Source: Ahaetulla prasina (Eukaryota > Chordata > Lepidosauria > Squamata > Colubridae). Taken from it: a DNA stretch of 64,000 nt. Made by a program: the position numbers and the translations under genes. Within the stretch, counting starts at the first letter, position 1; each line of letters starts with the position of its first letter. Positions 11,006 to 21,280 of this stretch are shown piece by piece. Location: contig NC_080540.1 in the NCBI RefSeq assembly GCF_028640845.1, positions 264,525,958-264,589,957 of the forward strand, read 5' to 3'. The notes under the pieces were generated by a model, which saw only the letters and a list, made by a program, of their open reading frames with translations, was not told the origin of the DNA and did not search any database.

Positions 11006-11706
11006 GTAGGTCTTTGGTTATTCGGGTTTTCTCCCACGTAAAATTGGAAGTGTCTTGGCGACGTTTCGACGAAGTCTCATTCGTCATCTTCAGGCTTCAG
11101 CTTCGTGCTTCTGGGAGCAATGTGTGATTGCAGCCGTTTCTTCCTTTTTAACTGCTAGTGGGTGTTTGAACTGATTGGGTGGAGCTTGGCTGTGCTCTGA
11201 TTGGATGGGGGTTTTTTGGTGCTCTGATTGGCTGGGGGTGTGTCCTGTTTGGGTGGGGGCTTGGTTGTGCTCAGATTAGTCTGAGCTGCAGGGGGATTTG
11301 AGCTGGTGAGCTGCATTGCTGTTCTTTGGCTTCGTGTTTGTGGTCGTGCTACATCTTCATAGTGGGTGTCTGTCTGCTGCATGTATGGATTGGAGGGGTT
11401 TCAAATGGCTAATGTTGCAACTGCAGTCTGGCTTCTGGTCCTTGGTCGTGCTTCATGATTAGTGTGGATTTGGGTCTGCTTTCTGGGTGGATGTATGGTG
11501 GTGACATCCTGTGTGGACCTCATGAGTGTGGGTCTGGTATCATTCCTCGTGTTAGGGACTCGTTTGCCAATAAGGGCGGGTTTCCAAATGGCTGGTAGGC
11601 GGGAGGTATCATCTCATTTGTTCATGCTGTGTGGCGTTTTTCTATCTCTATGGCTTCTCTGATTATTCTGTTGCTAAAGTGTTCAGTTTTGGCGATAGTT
11701 CTGGTC
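11005..11706 (-). mobile_element. Penelope-like element 3' part, minus strand
   Basis: This is the reverse complement of the 3' half of the PLE unit at 48631-51526. Reading on the minus strand it starts inside the GIY-YIG endonuclease (at 11706, GACCAGAACTATCGCC), runs through the endonuclease end, the CCAATCAGAGCAC-rich tail and the hammerhead-like motif (11060-11093), and ends at ACCTACATATAT beside the microsatellite. No RT part is present. Both ends abut TA-rich tracts. Confidence 0.85.
11060..11093 (-). ncRNA. Hammerhead-ribozyme-like core in PLE end
   Basis: On the minus strand: CTGAAGA, one extra T, a six-base stem GACGAA/TTCGTC closing loop TGAGAC, then GAAAC and GTC. This is the intact version of the motif, with GTC at the predicted cleavage position. 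See the finding on this motif for the caveats (extra base, weak stem I). Confidence 0.55.
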
Positions 11707-11848
11707 ATATATATAAAAAATTTATATATATAAATTTAAAATCATACTTGATTTTATATATATATAAAATCAAGTATGTGATTAAGATCTATTATTTATA
11801 TATTATACAAATAATATATATTATTATACATATATATTTATATATATA
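11707..11848. repeat. AT-rich palindromic junction with inverted flank copy
   Basis: TCAAGTATGTGATTAAGATCTATT at 11768-11791 (split here as TCAAGTATGTG and ATTAAGATCTATT) is the inverted copy of bases 10071-10094 on the far side of LTR copy 1. A third partial copy (CATACTTGATTTTA, 11740-11753) forms a local palindrome with it. It looks like flank DNA captured in inverted orientation between two repeat blocks. Confidence 0.6.
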
Positions 11849-12447
11849 TGTTGTGGCTCCAGCCCCCCCACCCCCGGGCCTGACCCCCTGCCAGAGAGTG
11901 ACTCAGAGAGTGAGGAGGAAGCGCCGTCAGGGCTCCCCTCCGCAGGCTGGCCTCTCTGCTCCAGGAGCCAGCGGCAGGTCAGGTGGAGGAAGTAATGAGG
12001 CCTCTGTCTCCTGTATCTCCCTCCGACCAGGCAATGCTCCCAGACCCAGCTGTGGACAATCAGTCCTGGTTAGATCCCAGGTTTCGTAGACAAGAGAGGC
12101 GGGAACAACAGAAGCAGGGGTGGGGCAGGCCTAGAAAGTGCTGAGTCACGGAGCCACACCCCACAGGGTATAAAAGCAGGAGGGGCTGCTAAACTACTTC
12201 GTGACAAATAAATCAACTGACTGGAGAAAACTTGAGCTGAACTATTGGCTTGGATTGCTGTTTTGTTCCTGACTTCCTGGTGTGCTCCAGTAACGAGCTT
12301 CTGACACGCCAGCATCCAGGAAGATAAAAGAAAACCTTGGCAGACGCCCGCTGGTTTGCTGCCAAAGCTGATAGCTGCCATGGACTAAATTGCCGACTAA
12401 TTGAGTCATTTCACGTGCCTCCCGGACTGAGGTGGGGGGACAGAACA
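11849..12447 (+). repeat. LTR copy 2 (599 bp), near-identical to copy 1
   Basis: Same ends (TGTTGTGG to CAGAACA), same TATA box and same acidic/basic coding tail as the copy at 10166, with a few substitutions and small indels. It is followed by the same (TA)n and the same PLE palindrome as copy 1, so LTR plus palindrome were duplicated together rather than inserted twice. Confidence 0.8.
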
Positions 12448-12487
12448 ATATATATATATATTTTCTGAGGTTTTCACAGTGTTTGTA

Positions 12488-12598
12488 TGTAGGTCTTTGG
12501 TTATTCAGGTTTTCTCCCGCGTAAAATTGGAAGTGTCTTGGCGATGTCACCAAGACACTTCCAATTTTACACGGGAGAAAACCCGAATAACCAAAGAC

Positions 12599-12602
<4 letters not shown>
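12488..12602. repeat. Palindrome P2 of PLE termini
   Basis: Same structure as P1 but better preserved. Arms of about 52 bases join at GGCGATGTCACC (about 12540-12551). The outer ends read TGTAGGTCTTTGG and CCAAAGACCTACA. Confidence 0.9.
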
Positions 12603-12637
<35 letters not shown>

Positions 12638-12665
12638 TATATATATATACACATATACATACACA

Positions 12666-12704
<39 letters not shown>

Positions 12705-12705
12705 G
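12600..12705. repeat. (CA)n/(TA)n microsatellite
   Basis: Two CA tracts flank a short TATA/CATA segment. Confidence 0.9.
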
Positions 12706-12957
12706 TAGGTCTTTGGTTATTTGGGTTTTCTCCCGCGTAAAATTGAAAGTGTCTTGGCAATGTTTCGACGAAGTCTCATTTGTCATCTTCAGGCTTCAGC
12801 TTTGTGCTTCTGGGAGCAATGTGTGATTGCAATGTGTGATTGCTCCCAGAAGCACGAAGCTGAAGCCTGAAGATGACGAATGAGACTTTGTCGAAACGTT
12901 GCCAAGACACTTCCAATTTTATGTGGGAGAAAACCCAAATAACCATACCTACATACA
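12706..12957. repeat. Palindrome P3: two PLE ends head to head
   Basis: Arms of about 115 bases each contain a complete hammerhead-like motif (12759-12792 on minus, 12867-12901 on plus) and meet at a direct repeat ATGTGTGATTGCA/ATGTGTGATTGC (about 12819-12840). The left arm is a minus-strand PLE end and the right arm a plus-strand PLE end. Both differ from the best motif at the cleavage triplet (ATT and GTT for GTC). Confidence 0.88.
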
Positions 12958-12985
12958 AACACCCGTGAAAACCTCAGAAAACAAA

Positions 12986-13021
<36 letters not shown>

Positions 13022-13026
13022 TGTAT
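12958..13026. repeat. PLE tip and (GTAT)n microsatellite
   Basis: The tip of the plus-strand PLE end (CACCCGTGAAAACCTCAG) runs into about nine GTAT units. Confidence 0.85.
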
Positions 13027-13265
13027 GTCTTGGCATATTCGTGTCTTTTCCTGTGTGAGATTGAGAGTATCTTGGCGGCATTTCAATGAGGTCTCACTTA
13101 TCATCTTCAGGCTGGTGCTTTCAGCTTTGAGCTTCTGTGGGCCCTTTGCCCACAGAAGCTCGGTTTAGACCAGCCTGAAGATGATGAGTGAGACCTCATC
13201 GAAACACCACCAAGATACTCTGAACCTCAAACGGGAAAAGACCCGAATATGCCAAGACCTACATA
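13026..13265. repeat. Palindrome P4: ends of a second PLE subfamily
   Basis: Arms of about 115 bases (TCTTGGCATATTCGTGTC... and GACCCGAATATGCCAAGA) meet near 13145 (GGGCCCTTTGCCC). Each arm holds a hammerhead-like motif of a second type: the plus motif at 13175-13208 has stem GATGAG/CTCATC with the same loop TGAGAC. This subfamily is clearly related to, but diverged from, that in P1-P3. Confidence 0.85.
13175..13208 (+). ncRNA. Hammerhead-like core, subfamily 2
   Basis: CTGAAGA, T, stem GATGAG/CTCATC, loop TGAGAC, GAAAC, then ACC where the active version would have GTC. Relative to subfamily 1 (GACGAA/TTCGTC) two stem pairs have changed on both sides, which keeps pairing. The cleavage triplet is mutated here. 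Confidence 0.5.
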
Positions 13266-13345
13266 CCTATACCTGTGAAAACCTATGAAAACATATATGT
13301 ATGTATGTATGTATGCATGCATGTATGTATGTATATATATTTGTA
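13266..13345. repeat. PLE tip and (GTAT)n microsatellite
   Basis: CCTGTGAAAACCTATG tip followed by GTAT/GCAT units and a TA run. Confidence 0.8.
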
Positions 13346-14037
13346 GGTTTTTACGGGTATAGGTATGTAGATTTTGGTATATTCGGGTCTTTTCCCTTGT
13401 AAGGTTGAAACTATCTAGGCGACGTTTCGATGATGTCTCACTCATCATCTTCAGGCTGGAGTTTTTGGCTTCGTGCTTATGCAAGCAAAGCGTGGTTATA
13501 ACTGCCGTTTCTCTATAAAAAGTGGTGTGGGGGGTTGTGGAGTGCTGGCTTAGTTGCTGTAAGCTGATTGGTTGGCTGTGTTGTTACATCTTGATTGGTT
13601 AACGGAGTTGATGTTTGCAGCTGTGTTACATCTTGATTGGTTGATGAAATTGATGTTTGCAGATTGGTCAGCTGTTTCGTAGCATCCTGTGTGGGATGAG
13701 CATCTCGGGCCCTGTTCTGGTTCCGAGTTCGAGGTCCTGTCATGTGCTCATGGCATGTGTCAGTTTGCTTTGCGTGGGGATCAGTGGGGGGTGCAGCAGC
13801 TGGTGATGCCATCATGGTCTGGTTTCTGGATGGAGGTTGTATTTTGTCTATGGGATGGGTTTGGGTTTGAATCTGGTGAGGATGATTGGTGGTGGCGTCA
13901 TGTGTTATCCTGGGTCCGGTGTCAATTTTTGTGGCTGGGACTCATTTCTTGACTGGGCTAGTTTCCAGATGTCTGGTAAGTGGGAGGTATCGTCACGTTT
14001 ATTCATCTTGTGGGGGTGTTTCTCTCTTATAACCAAA
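13346..14037 (-). mobile_element. Penelope-like element 3' part, subfamily 2
   Basis: Minus strand. The outer end carries a hammerhead-like motif (13421-13454, stem GATGAG/ATCATC, triplet GTC kept). Upstream come the AATC-rich tail (repeated CAATCAAGATGTAAC units) and, at about 13950-14030, the very end of the endonuclease frame (a DDT.HLPDIW-like ending that parallels DDTSRLPAIW in the 50-kb copy). No RT or catalytic GIY-YIG part remains. Confidence 0.75.
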
Positions 14038-14859
14038 ATTTAAGTCCATATATTTCTTTTCTTCTTTTCTTCTTTATTTCTTCTTTATTACTGGAAGAGT
14101 CCACCCAGTATGTCTTTAAAATATTCCAATAAGTATTTATCTGTTCTGCTCTCCCTCCTTCTTTCGCAAGTTCACAGCAGATGTCCAAACAATGCTTTTT
14201 TCCCACACTGGTCTAGACACTCTGATACTTTCTTTCCTCCAGCAGATAGTTGTTTCCCATTCACAAATATTTCAGCTACAAAATATCCATTATTAGTCCA
14301 CCAAATTTATCATTTTCTGACTTAAGTTTTTGTTAGTAAGCAATGTTTTCTTTCAGTTTTTATTCCTTTTAATATTTAGTCTCTTCCACAGTCAAATTAA
14401 AATTCAGATGAAAAGTTTTTCTGGGCTTTAATTCCAAGTTCCATTTTTTTCCTTCTATTTGTATTTCCATATGTCAATGTAGCCGCTGATTCAAAATAAT
14501 AATTTCTTTCAAGCCTTAGTGATTTTTCTTCTTACCTATATGATGGCAAATCACTTTTCTGGTAAGAATCCTCAGTTCGGTCACCTCTCCTGCTCCAATC
14601 TTTTAGCATGGTTGCCCCTGCTAGTGATAGCTCAATGGCTGCCTTTCCATGCCACCGGGTCGGGGGCTCGTGTCGGCGCTCCAGGGAATTTGCCACTTCC
14701 CTGTTCATGCCAATCTGTGCCTCCTTTCTTCGCTGTCTCTACAGGACAGCTATGATCCCAAAAAGGGATCCCCAAAACGGCAGGAATATCGGCAATCCTC
14801 AGGATCCTCAAGGAGCCCCGAGAATCACTTTCCCGCAGCAATGGTGGCCATGCCCCTTC
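14038..14859. other. Unassigned sequence with GC-rich patch
   Basis: 14038-14110 is pyrimidine-rich. 14590-14860 is GC-rich and contains short open frames on both strands, none of which I recognise. It may be part of the adjacent CR1 or an older repeat. Confidence 0.4.
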
Positions 14860-15970
14860 CAGCCCTAGTCCTTCTTTTCATTAAGCTAGACATACCCAGT
14901 TCCTGCAACCGTTCTTCATATGTTTTAGCCTCAGTCCTCTAATAATCTTTGTTGCTCTTCTCTGCACTCTTTCTAGAGTCTCCCCAGAGGTGAAATGTAA
15001 AATTTGTTACTACTGGTTCTGTGGGTGTGGCTTGGTGGGGGAGGGGTGGGTGTGGACGACTTTTTTTTTTTACTTTTACTTTTAAGAGGAGCCTTTTAAA
15101 AGCATTTTTTTACAGCCTCTTCAGCCAAAGAGCTTGTAGAAAAAATGCTTCAAAAGGGTTCTGAAGATTCCAGCTGATTTGCCTGATTGCCAGAACCTTT
15201 TCAAAGCATTTTTACAGCCTCTTCAGCCGAAGAGCTTGTATAAAAAATGCTTTGAAAGGGTTCTGATGATCCCAGCTGAGTTGCATGATCGCCAGAACCC
15301 TTTCAAAGCATTTTTTACAGCCGCTTCGGCTGAAGAGCTTGTATAAAAAATGCTTTTAAAAGGTTCAGATGATCCCAGCTGAGTCGCATGATCATCAGAG
15401 GCTTTTTTTTTTCACTTTTAAAAGCATTTTTTCAGCCAAAGAAAAAATGCTTTTAAAATTAAAAAAACCTCTGATGATCACGCGTGTCAGCTGGGCATGT
15501 GAGGGGAAGGTGGGGCAGGGATTTTTGCTACCGGTTCTCTGAACTACCCACCGCCTTCGCTACTGGATTGGGCGATCCGGTCCAAACTGGGAGCATTTCA
15601 CCCCGAGTCTCCCCATCTTTTTTACATTGTGATGACCAAAACTAGATGGAGTATTCCAAGTGTGGCCTTATCAAGGCATTATAAAGTGGTATTAAGATTT
15701 CACGTGATCTTGATTCTATTTATTTGTTTATGCAGCCTAGAATTGGCTTTTTTGGCAGCTGCTGCACACTGCTGGCTCATATTTAAAAGGTTGTCCACTA
15801 GGACTCCAAGATTCCTCTCATAGTTACTACTATGGAGCAAGGTACCATACCATTCCTGTGTATTTTGTTTTTCTTGCCTAAATGTAGAACTTTACTTTTT
15901 TCACCATTGAATTCTATTTTGTTAGATAGCGCCCAATGTTCAAGTCTGTCAAGATCCTTCTGTATCTTAA
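14860..15970 (-). pseudogene. CR1 LINE reverse transcriptase C-terminal part, split by hAT
   Basis: Reading the minus strand across the two halves (15970-15606 and 14976-14860) gives the typical CR1 order: a K..VLHLG-like segment, then ERNLGVLVDNLLNMSQQ, a YNALIRPHLEY-like block with WSS, then KVQRRATKII and EERLQELGMSSL. In CR1 LINEs this is the region after the RT palm. The copy is 5'-truncated and has stops. A hAT element sits inside it at 14985-15605 with an 8-bp target duplication, so CR1 is the older. Confidence 0.75.
14985..15605. mobile_element. hAT-type non-autonomous element, 621 bp
   Basis: Terminal inverted sequences CAGAGGTGAAATG and GCATTTCACCCCG, flanked by a perfect 8-bp duplication AGTCTCCC (14977-14984, 15606-15613). 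No transposase frame. The interior has four hairpins of the form GCATTTTT..CAGC/GCTT..AAAAATGC separated by CAGCTGAG-containing arms. Confidence 0.88.
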
Positions 15971-17154
15971 GCCTATTTAAATAAATTACACAATGTTCGC
16001 ATTAAATATTTACTCTTGTAACAACATATAGTTTCTATTTTTTTTCTATTATTGTTATACTGATTTTTAAGCATATGACTTTTTTGATAATGTATATATC
16101 TTTAAGTTTGTACGTTTTGTTTTTTTATTTTTGTGTTATTTTTAAAAGAAATAAAAGTAAATAAAAAAAATAAAAATATGGGTGGCCATACAAATATTTC
16201 AAACAAACAAATAATCTATCTATCATGGATGAATTTATAATGGGCAAATTTCATGTTCTCTGCCCAATGCAATATAAACAAGGATGTCATAGCCATATTT
16301 TGCATTGAATTTGGGATGAACTGCTGTATTTTTTAAAATGAATTTAAGGCCAGTTAGGAAACATAATTGTCATAACACGTTCAGTAGAATCCTAGTAGAT
16401 ACAACAATTAGTACAATAACTACATTGTAAAAATAAAAATCCTTCACAGTAATCTTTTCCCAAAACGTTTGCAAATTCAAAGGTTCACTAGATGGCATTT
16501 TCTTTGATCTTGTCTGTCAAAATAGTATTTGAAAAATATGTGGAAATTAAATATTAACTATGTCTGCAACGGCTAGGTTGTCTCATCAATGTAGTGCAGA
16601 CATATAATCAATACGTCAACTAATTTAGACAATCTTTATCTGAAAACTCTTCATTGCTGCCTATGTTAGAATGATTGTGGTTTATTAATTGGTATATAAG
16701 TTGTTGAGGAGCTTGACGGGTATGGATTTCTCAACTAAAAAGTTGTAATCAATTTTTTTTTTGCAAAAGCGTTCTTTTTATTGCTAGCAGCCTAGGTATT
16801 TGCTTCTTTGTCTATCATTTAGGAGCTGATATACCTAAAGGAACGCACAAATACTTTCCTTACTTTGATTTCCAATTATATTATTCCAATATAGAGGTAA
16901 AAATGGTTGTAAAAGCAGTTATAAAGCAAAAAACTATGTATTAGACCTGATTGATCAATAAGATGGGGTCATGCAGAAAATGCCAGGACTACAGAGTTAA
17001 AAAACACACACACATTTTAAAAAAAGTATTAGCAAATCACTTTATGTTAACAAAACTGCATGGATAAAGTTACAAGGAATCAACCTCAACTTGGAGATTT
17101 GACTTTTATAATAGCTTTTATACTTTTATAAAAAAAATATTACTTTTATTACTT
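15971..17154. other. AT-rich spacer
   Basis: No gene seen. About 16100-16220 ends in A-rich units followed by GGGTGGCCATACAAATATTT, which resembles a retroposon tail but cannot be assigned. Confidence 0.4.
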
Positions 17155-17430
17155 TTATAATTTATTTATTTATTTATTTATTTAATCACATTTTTATACC
17201 GCCCTATCTCCCGAGGGACTCAGGGCGGTTTACAGCCTAATAAAAACATACATATAAATAGAAAATAAAACACCAATTTAAAAAATTTATTAAATAAGGC
17301 CGAATATTAAAAATTGCAATAAAAATAATAAAACCCCGTTAAAACCAAATTTAAAATTTAAAATTCTAGTCCAGTCCTGCGCAAATAAATAGATATGTTT
17401 TAAGCTCGCGGCGAAAGGTTCGAAGGTCAG
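17155..17430 (-). mobile_element. L2-type LINE 3' end with (TTTA)n
   Basis: The plus strand shows (TTTA)n, then TTTTTATACCGCCCTATC and GACTCAGGGCGGTTTACAGCC, then A-rich sequence and GCTCGCGGCGAAAGGTTCGAAGGTC. It is the same 3' end found at 30100-30349, 31826-32100 and 57440-57680. It is 5'-truncated near 17430. Confidence 0.75.
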
Positions 17431-17870
17431 AAAGTTGATGAAGAATAATAATAATAAGTAACAATCAAATAAGTGAAGTCTTATAGATTCTATAGTTTCA
17501 TTCTCACCCAGTGGAATCACCTGTAAACATCTCATAAACCTGAAACAGAAATCTCAAAAGTAAGCAGAGTAGCTAAAAGAAAGAATTTGTTGATGAGTGG
17601 AAACAAAATCACCAAAATGGATTAATTAGTCTCCATGCTAGAAAGAAACATACATTTCCCATTGGTTCAGAGAATTCAAAAGTCTGAGATTCTGCTGTTG
17701 ACACATTCCACACTATGCACGCTGCCATGGGTAAAAGCTAGGAACAGCACAAGTATTGGAAGTAGGCTTCAAGTGTTGTATAGTTCTCCTCCCATGCACT
17801 AGATATATTTTTTGCAGAACCAAAGTGGCAATTTATCATAGCATATACTATATGTAGCTACTTGGTAAAC
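17431..17870. other. Unassigned sequence
   Basis: No recognisable gene or repeat. Confidence 0.5.
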
Positions 17871-17872
17871 TA

Positions 17873-18679
17873 CCGTATTTTTCGGTGTATAAGATGCACT
17901 CCCCCCCCACCACCAAAGTGGGTGGGAATGTCTGTGCGTCTTATACAGTGAATGTTGCTGAAGCCGTGCCAACCCACTGGCCACCACCCTTCAGCCTCTG
18001 CCTCCCAGCTATTTACCTCCTTGCAGCAAACAGCAAACAGCCTGGTCAGCTTCAGCACAGCCTGGTTTAGCACAAGCATTTGATTGGTGGTTGGATTGGC
18101 TTCCTGGAATACCACCTATCAGTTGTTCCAGGCTGCAGGGATTGCCACTGCCCATTGCCCCCATTGCTTCTCTATCACCACCTCCGTGTGCCCCATTGTC
18201 AGCCTCTGGTTGTCCCATTTTTGGCCTCCATGTGTCCTGTTTTTGACCCATTCCAGGCGGTGGGGATAGGTGGCAGCAGTGGTCCCCACCACCTGGAACG
18301 GGCCTAAAATGGGATGCCTAGAGGCTGAAAAAGGGACATGTAGAGTCCAAAAACAGGACGCACGGAGGCTGAAAATGGAACATAGAGGCGGCGATAGGCA
18401 GCAGCAGCAGCAGCAATGCGTGGCGATGGCAGTGACAGGTGGAGGTGATCCCTGCAGCCTGGAACAGCTAATAGGCGGAATTCCGGAAAGCTGATCCAAC
18501 CACCAATCAGCTGCTTGTGTTAAATCAGGCTGTGCTGAAGCTGACCAGGCTATTTGCTGTTTGCAGCAAGGAGGTAAATTGCTGGAAGGCAGAGGCAGAT
18601 TCCCCACTCCCCTTGTTTTCTTCCCCAAAAGCTAGGTGCGTCTTATACTTCAGAGCATCTTATAGTCTGAAAAATACGG
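17873..18679. mobile_element. Foldback DNA transposon, 807 bp, TA-flanked
   Basis: Termini CCGTATTTTTCGGTGTATAAG and CTGAAAAATACGG are inverted repeats, flanked by TA on both sides. The interior is also largely inverted: for example 18030-18140 (AGCAAACAGCCTGGTCAGC, CAGTTGTTCCAGGCTGCAGG) matches 18440-18565 in reverse complement, and the centre lies near 18280. No transposase. The TA flank suits Tc1/mariner or related groups, but the superfamily is not settled. Confidence 0.78.
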
Positions 18680-18681
18680 TA

Positions 18682-19188
18682 CTTTTCCTTTTGTGGAATA
18701 TCAATAATTTTACAGTAAAGCTACAAAAGGTATAAGACACCACATTTATTGTGGTTCAATTCAGCTTGTCAAATACATTTCAGGTAATACTGTGTACTTT
18801 TGGAAAATTTAATATGACTGCTGTTATGTATTTTTTAGAAATTAGATGATCTCATGAAAACCCCAGGGACTGCACAATGCCATCATTTCTTCTTCTTATT
18901 CTAAAGTCATAATTATCTCACAATATCTTTATATTTCAAAGACCTGATTACACACTCTAGGATTCTTTGAAGTTTATGACCAATTCTAAAGTATAATAAA
19001 ATATATTTTAGTTCTTATTCAACATTCTTATTATCATAGAAGTACCATAGAAGCCCCTTGAAGTATTAATTAGCTTTTATTATGTATACATTGAGTTCAG
19101 GAATATATAAAATAAATCTATCCCCTTGAGATCTGCAAGCAAAAAATTGCAGAGTTTCTATAAGAACTGTAATAGCATCATCTTCATA
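18682..19188. other. AT-rich spacer
   Basis: No gene or repeat recognised. Confidence 0.5.
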
Positions 19189-19196
19189 ATCTAGAC

Positions 19197-19536
19197 CAGT
19201 GATGGCTAACCTTTTTGCCATCGTGTGCCAAAAGCGTGGGGAGTGTGTGGGGGTCATGCATGTGTGTGCCCACACCCATAATGCAATGCCCCCTGTGTGC
19301 CCCGCCCCTCCACACATATGCACACACGCCCATGTTCCCCCTGCCCATGCGCACACAATCCCCCTGCCCATGCATGTATGACCCCCGCACATGCATGTGC
19401 GCCTCCCACATGTGCCTGGCCGAGGGGAGGTGCGCACACATGCGCGGTGGAGCTGAGCTGGGCAACGGCTCACGTGTCCGCAGAGAGGGCTCTACGTGCC
19501 ACTTGTGACATGCGTGCCATAGGTTCATTATCATGG
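19197..19536. mobile_element. hAT-type non-autonomous element, 340 bp
   Basis: Starts CAGTGATGGCTAACC and ends GGTTCATTATCATGG, imperfect inverted ends. The flanks ATCTAGAC (19189-19196) and ATATAGAC (19537-19544) agree at 7 of 8 bases. The interior is CA/TG- and GC-rich and gives spurious frames on both strands. Confidence 0.82.
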
Positions 19537-19593
19537 ATATAGACAATAGATTATAAATCACTGAGAGTGAGTGGGCAGCCATGCAAATTTTGT

Positions 19594-19617
19594 AAAGTAA
19601 GTAAGTAAGTAAGTAAA
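19594..19617. repeat. (AAGT)n microsatellite
   Basis: About five GTAA units. Confidence 0.9.
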
Positions 19618-19619
19618 CT

Positions 19620-20685
19620 AAAATAATAGGAGAACTTTCCTGTGTGGAATAAATACTGAACAAATTGTGACTCTTTGGTAGTACTTATTGGATTATTTAA
19701 AAATACAATTAATCTATTATTATAAGAGAATTAAAACTTTTTCATATTGGATCAAGTTCCACACAAATTCAGGGATACTGGTAGATGCACGATGTGGAGT
19801 TTACAAACTGGAAGAAAAGTTGATAGCTCTCTTCTGCTATTGTTCCATTTGGCATTTAAGGTAATATTGTTCTTTGGGAAGTAGTATATAGCCATCTTAT
19901 CTGGTAATTACTAGTAGCCTGATCTGATCTGATCCTCATACATTTGTTTTTTAAAACTTATCATCGGATCTGAGAAGAGTATTATATAAACATAAATAAC
20001 TTTTATTGGTACCAAGGCTTCCCACATTTATTTTTAATAATAGATGAGTCTGAATTTCAACATTTTGAGAGAGAGAGAAATCTGTTTTCTACATCATGGA
20101 TAAATGTAAATTCCTTCTATATATCTTCCATTTTTCCCTCTTTCTCAGTTAAAAAGCTTTGCATGTTGTAGCCTTTCCTTTTACAGAAAAGAGTGAGGGC
20201 ATCTTGCTGGGGAAATCAGGCCCAGAACCTGATTTCTGAAACTAAGCTTAATTATACAGGCTGTCCTGGTAGAGCAATACACTTAGTGTCATGAGATCAG
20301 AACTGAATTAGGAAGCTGGCTACACACCAGTGGCTTATGGATAATCCTATTTGCTTTCTATTGTGTAATTCAATTAAAAATTCTGTATATTTAAAGCATT
20401 TTTACCACAGTCTAATTAAAAAGCTGCCAGAGTAGCATATGTGTAACTGATAAAACCAAGAAACTTTCTGCTTGTTTTTATGAACATGATCCCACCCCAA
20501 AAAATAGATGAGAAAAAGAAGAAAAAATATCAGTTTGTTTTAACAACCTGTAAAGACTCCCAAAACTAAAGATCAACTTCCTATGACTGACTGGACTCAT
20601 ACATGCAAGTACTTTATATGCTAACAAAACGTTTGAATATGTTTACCACTGCCTCATCCAGTATTTTTTTTTTAATGCCCAATAA
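19620..20685. other. Spacer, no gene seen
   Basis: Nothing recognisable on either strand. Confidence 0.5.
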
Positions 20686-20776
20686 AACCCGTGATCCTGG
20701 GATTCCTGGTAATTTTCCATCCATGTATTAACCAGGTTTGACCATGCTCAACTTTCTGAGGTCAGACAAACTTGGT
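20686..20776 (-). pseudogene. 5S rRNA-like sequence (pseudogene or 5S-derived SINE head)
   Basis: The minus strand reads ...GTCTGACCTCAGAAAGTTGAG, CATGGTCAAACCTGGTTAAT, ACATGGATGGAAAATTACC, AGGAATCCCAGGATCACGGG. Vertebrate 5S rRNA has GTCTGATCTCGGAAGCTAAGC, then GGGCCTGGTTAGTACTTGGATGGGAGACC with GGGAATACCGGG, in the same order and spacing. The internal promoter region is recognisable but mutated. The 5' third of 5S is absent or too diverged to see, and no T-run terminator follows in place. It is not a working 5S gene. Confidence 0.62.
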
Positions 20777-21280
20777 TAAATACCGTCACTTGCTTAGATA
20801 AATCAAATAGCAATCCATATATCAGTCTTTTGATATAGTTATGGAAAAAGGGCATGGAACTTCACTATACATCCATGTGTTGCAGTCTAATGCCTCTACA
20901 ACTTGCAGTTTATGCAATGCAACAACAATTAGATATTATTTACTTATAATTTAATATTTATCATATTCATGGTATAGTTATATGAAATAATGATATCATA
21001 AAACACTGATAAATACAGAATACCAACAAAAATAGAAACTAAAGAATAAAAAGTAGCACAAGTGCCATAATCTTTGTTAAGAATATGCCTTCTGAAATAA
21101 TTTGGTCCTTAGCTGTTTCCTGAAAATAATAATAATAAATAAGTCTTTTCTCCATAGGAAAGCCCTTCTAGAGAAGTAGAAGTTTCTATCCTTGGTCTCA
21201 CAAAGTGTGAGAGAGGCTAATAAAATTGATCTGCATTAGAGACGATGGAATCGACCTACTGCTCTATTCTATCTATTGTA
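20777..21280. other. AT-rich spacer
   Basis: Nothing recognisable. Confidence 0.5.

Noticed and set aside
11155..11382. Gln/Thr/Asn-rich frames in the PLE tails (also 13513-13815, 48307-48534, 49508-49981)
   Set aside because: They come from repeated CCAATCAGAGCAC-type DNA in the non-coding tail. The frames differ between copies and start downstream of the endonuclease stop.
14590..14880. Possible host exon in the GC-rich patch
   Set aside because: No splice-site-bounded frame with protein-like composition, and the adjoining sequence is CR1.
18009..18628. Overlapping frames of up to 169 codons on both strands
   Set aside because: They arise from the GC-rich inverted arms of the foldback element; the two strands mirror each other.
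19066..19663. His/Cys/Met-rich frames resembling a zinc-binding protein
   Set aside because: They are CA/TG-rich interior sequence of a hAT element with an 8-bp target duplication.
20686..20776. Functional 5S rRNA gene
   Set aside because: Too many substitutions, missing 5' part and no terminator.
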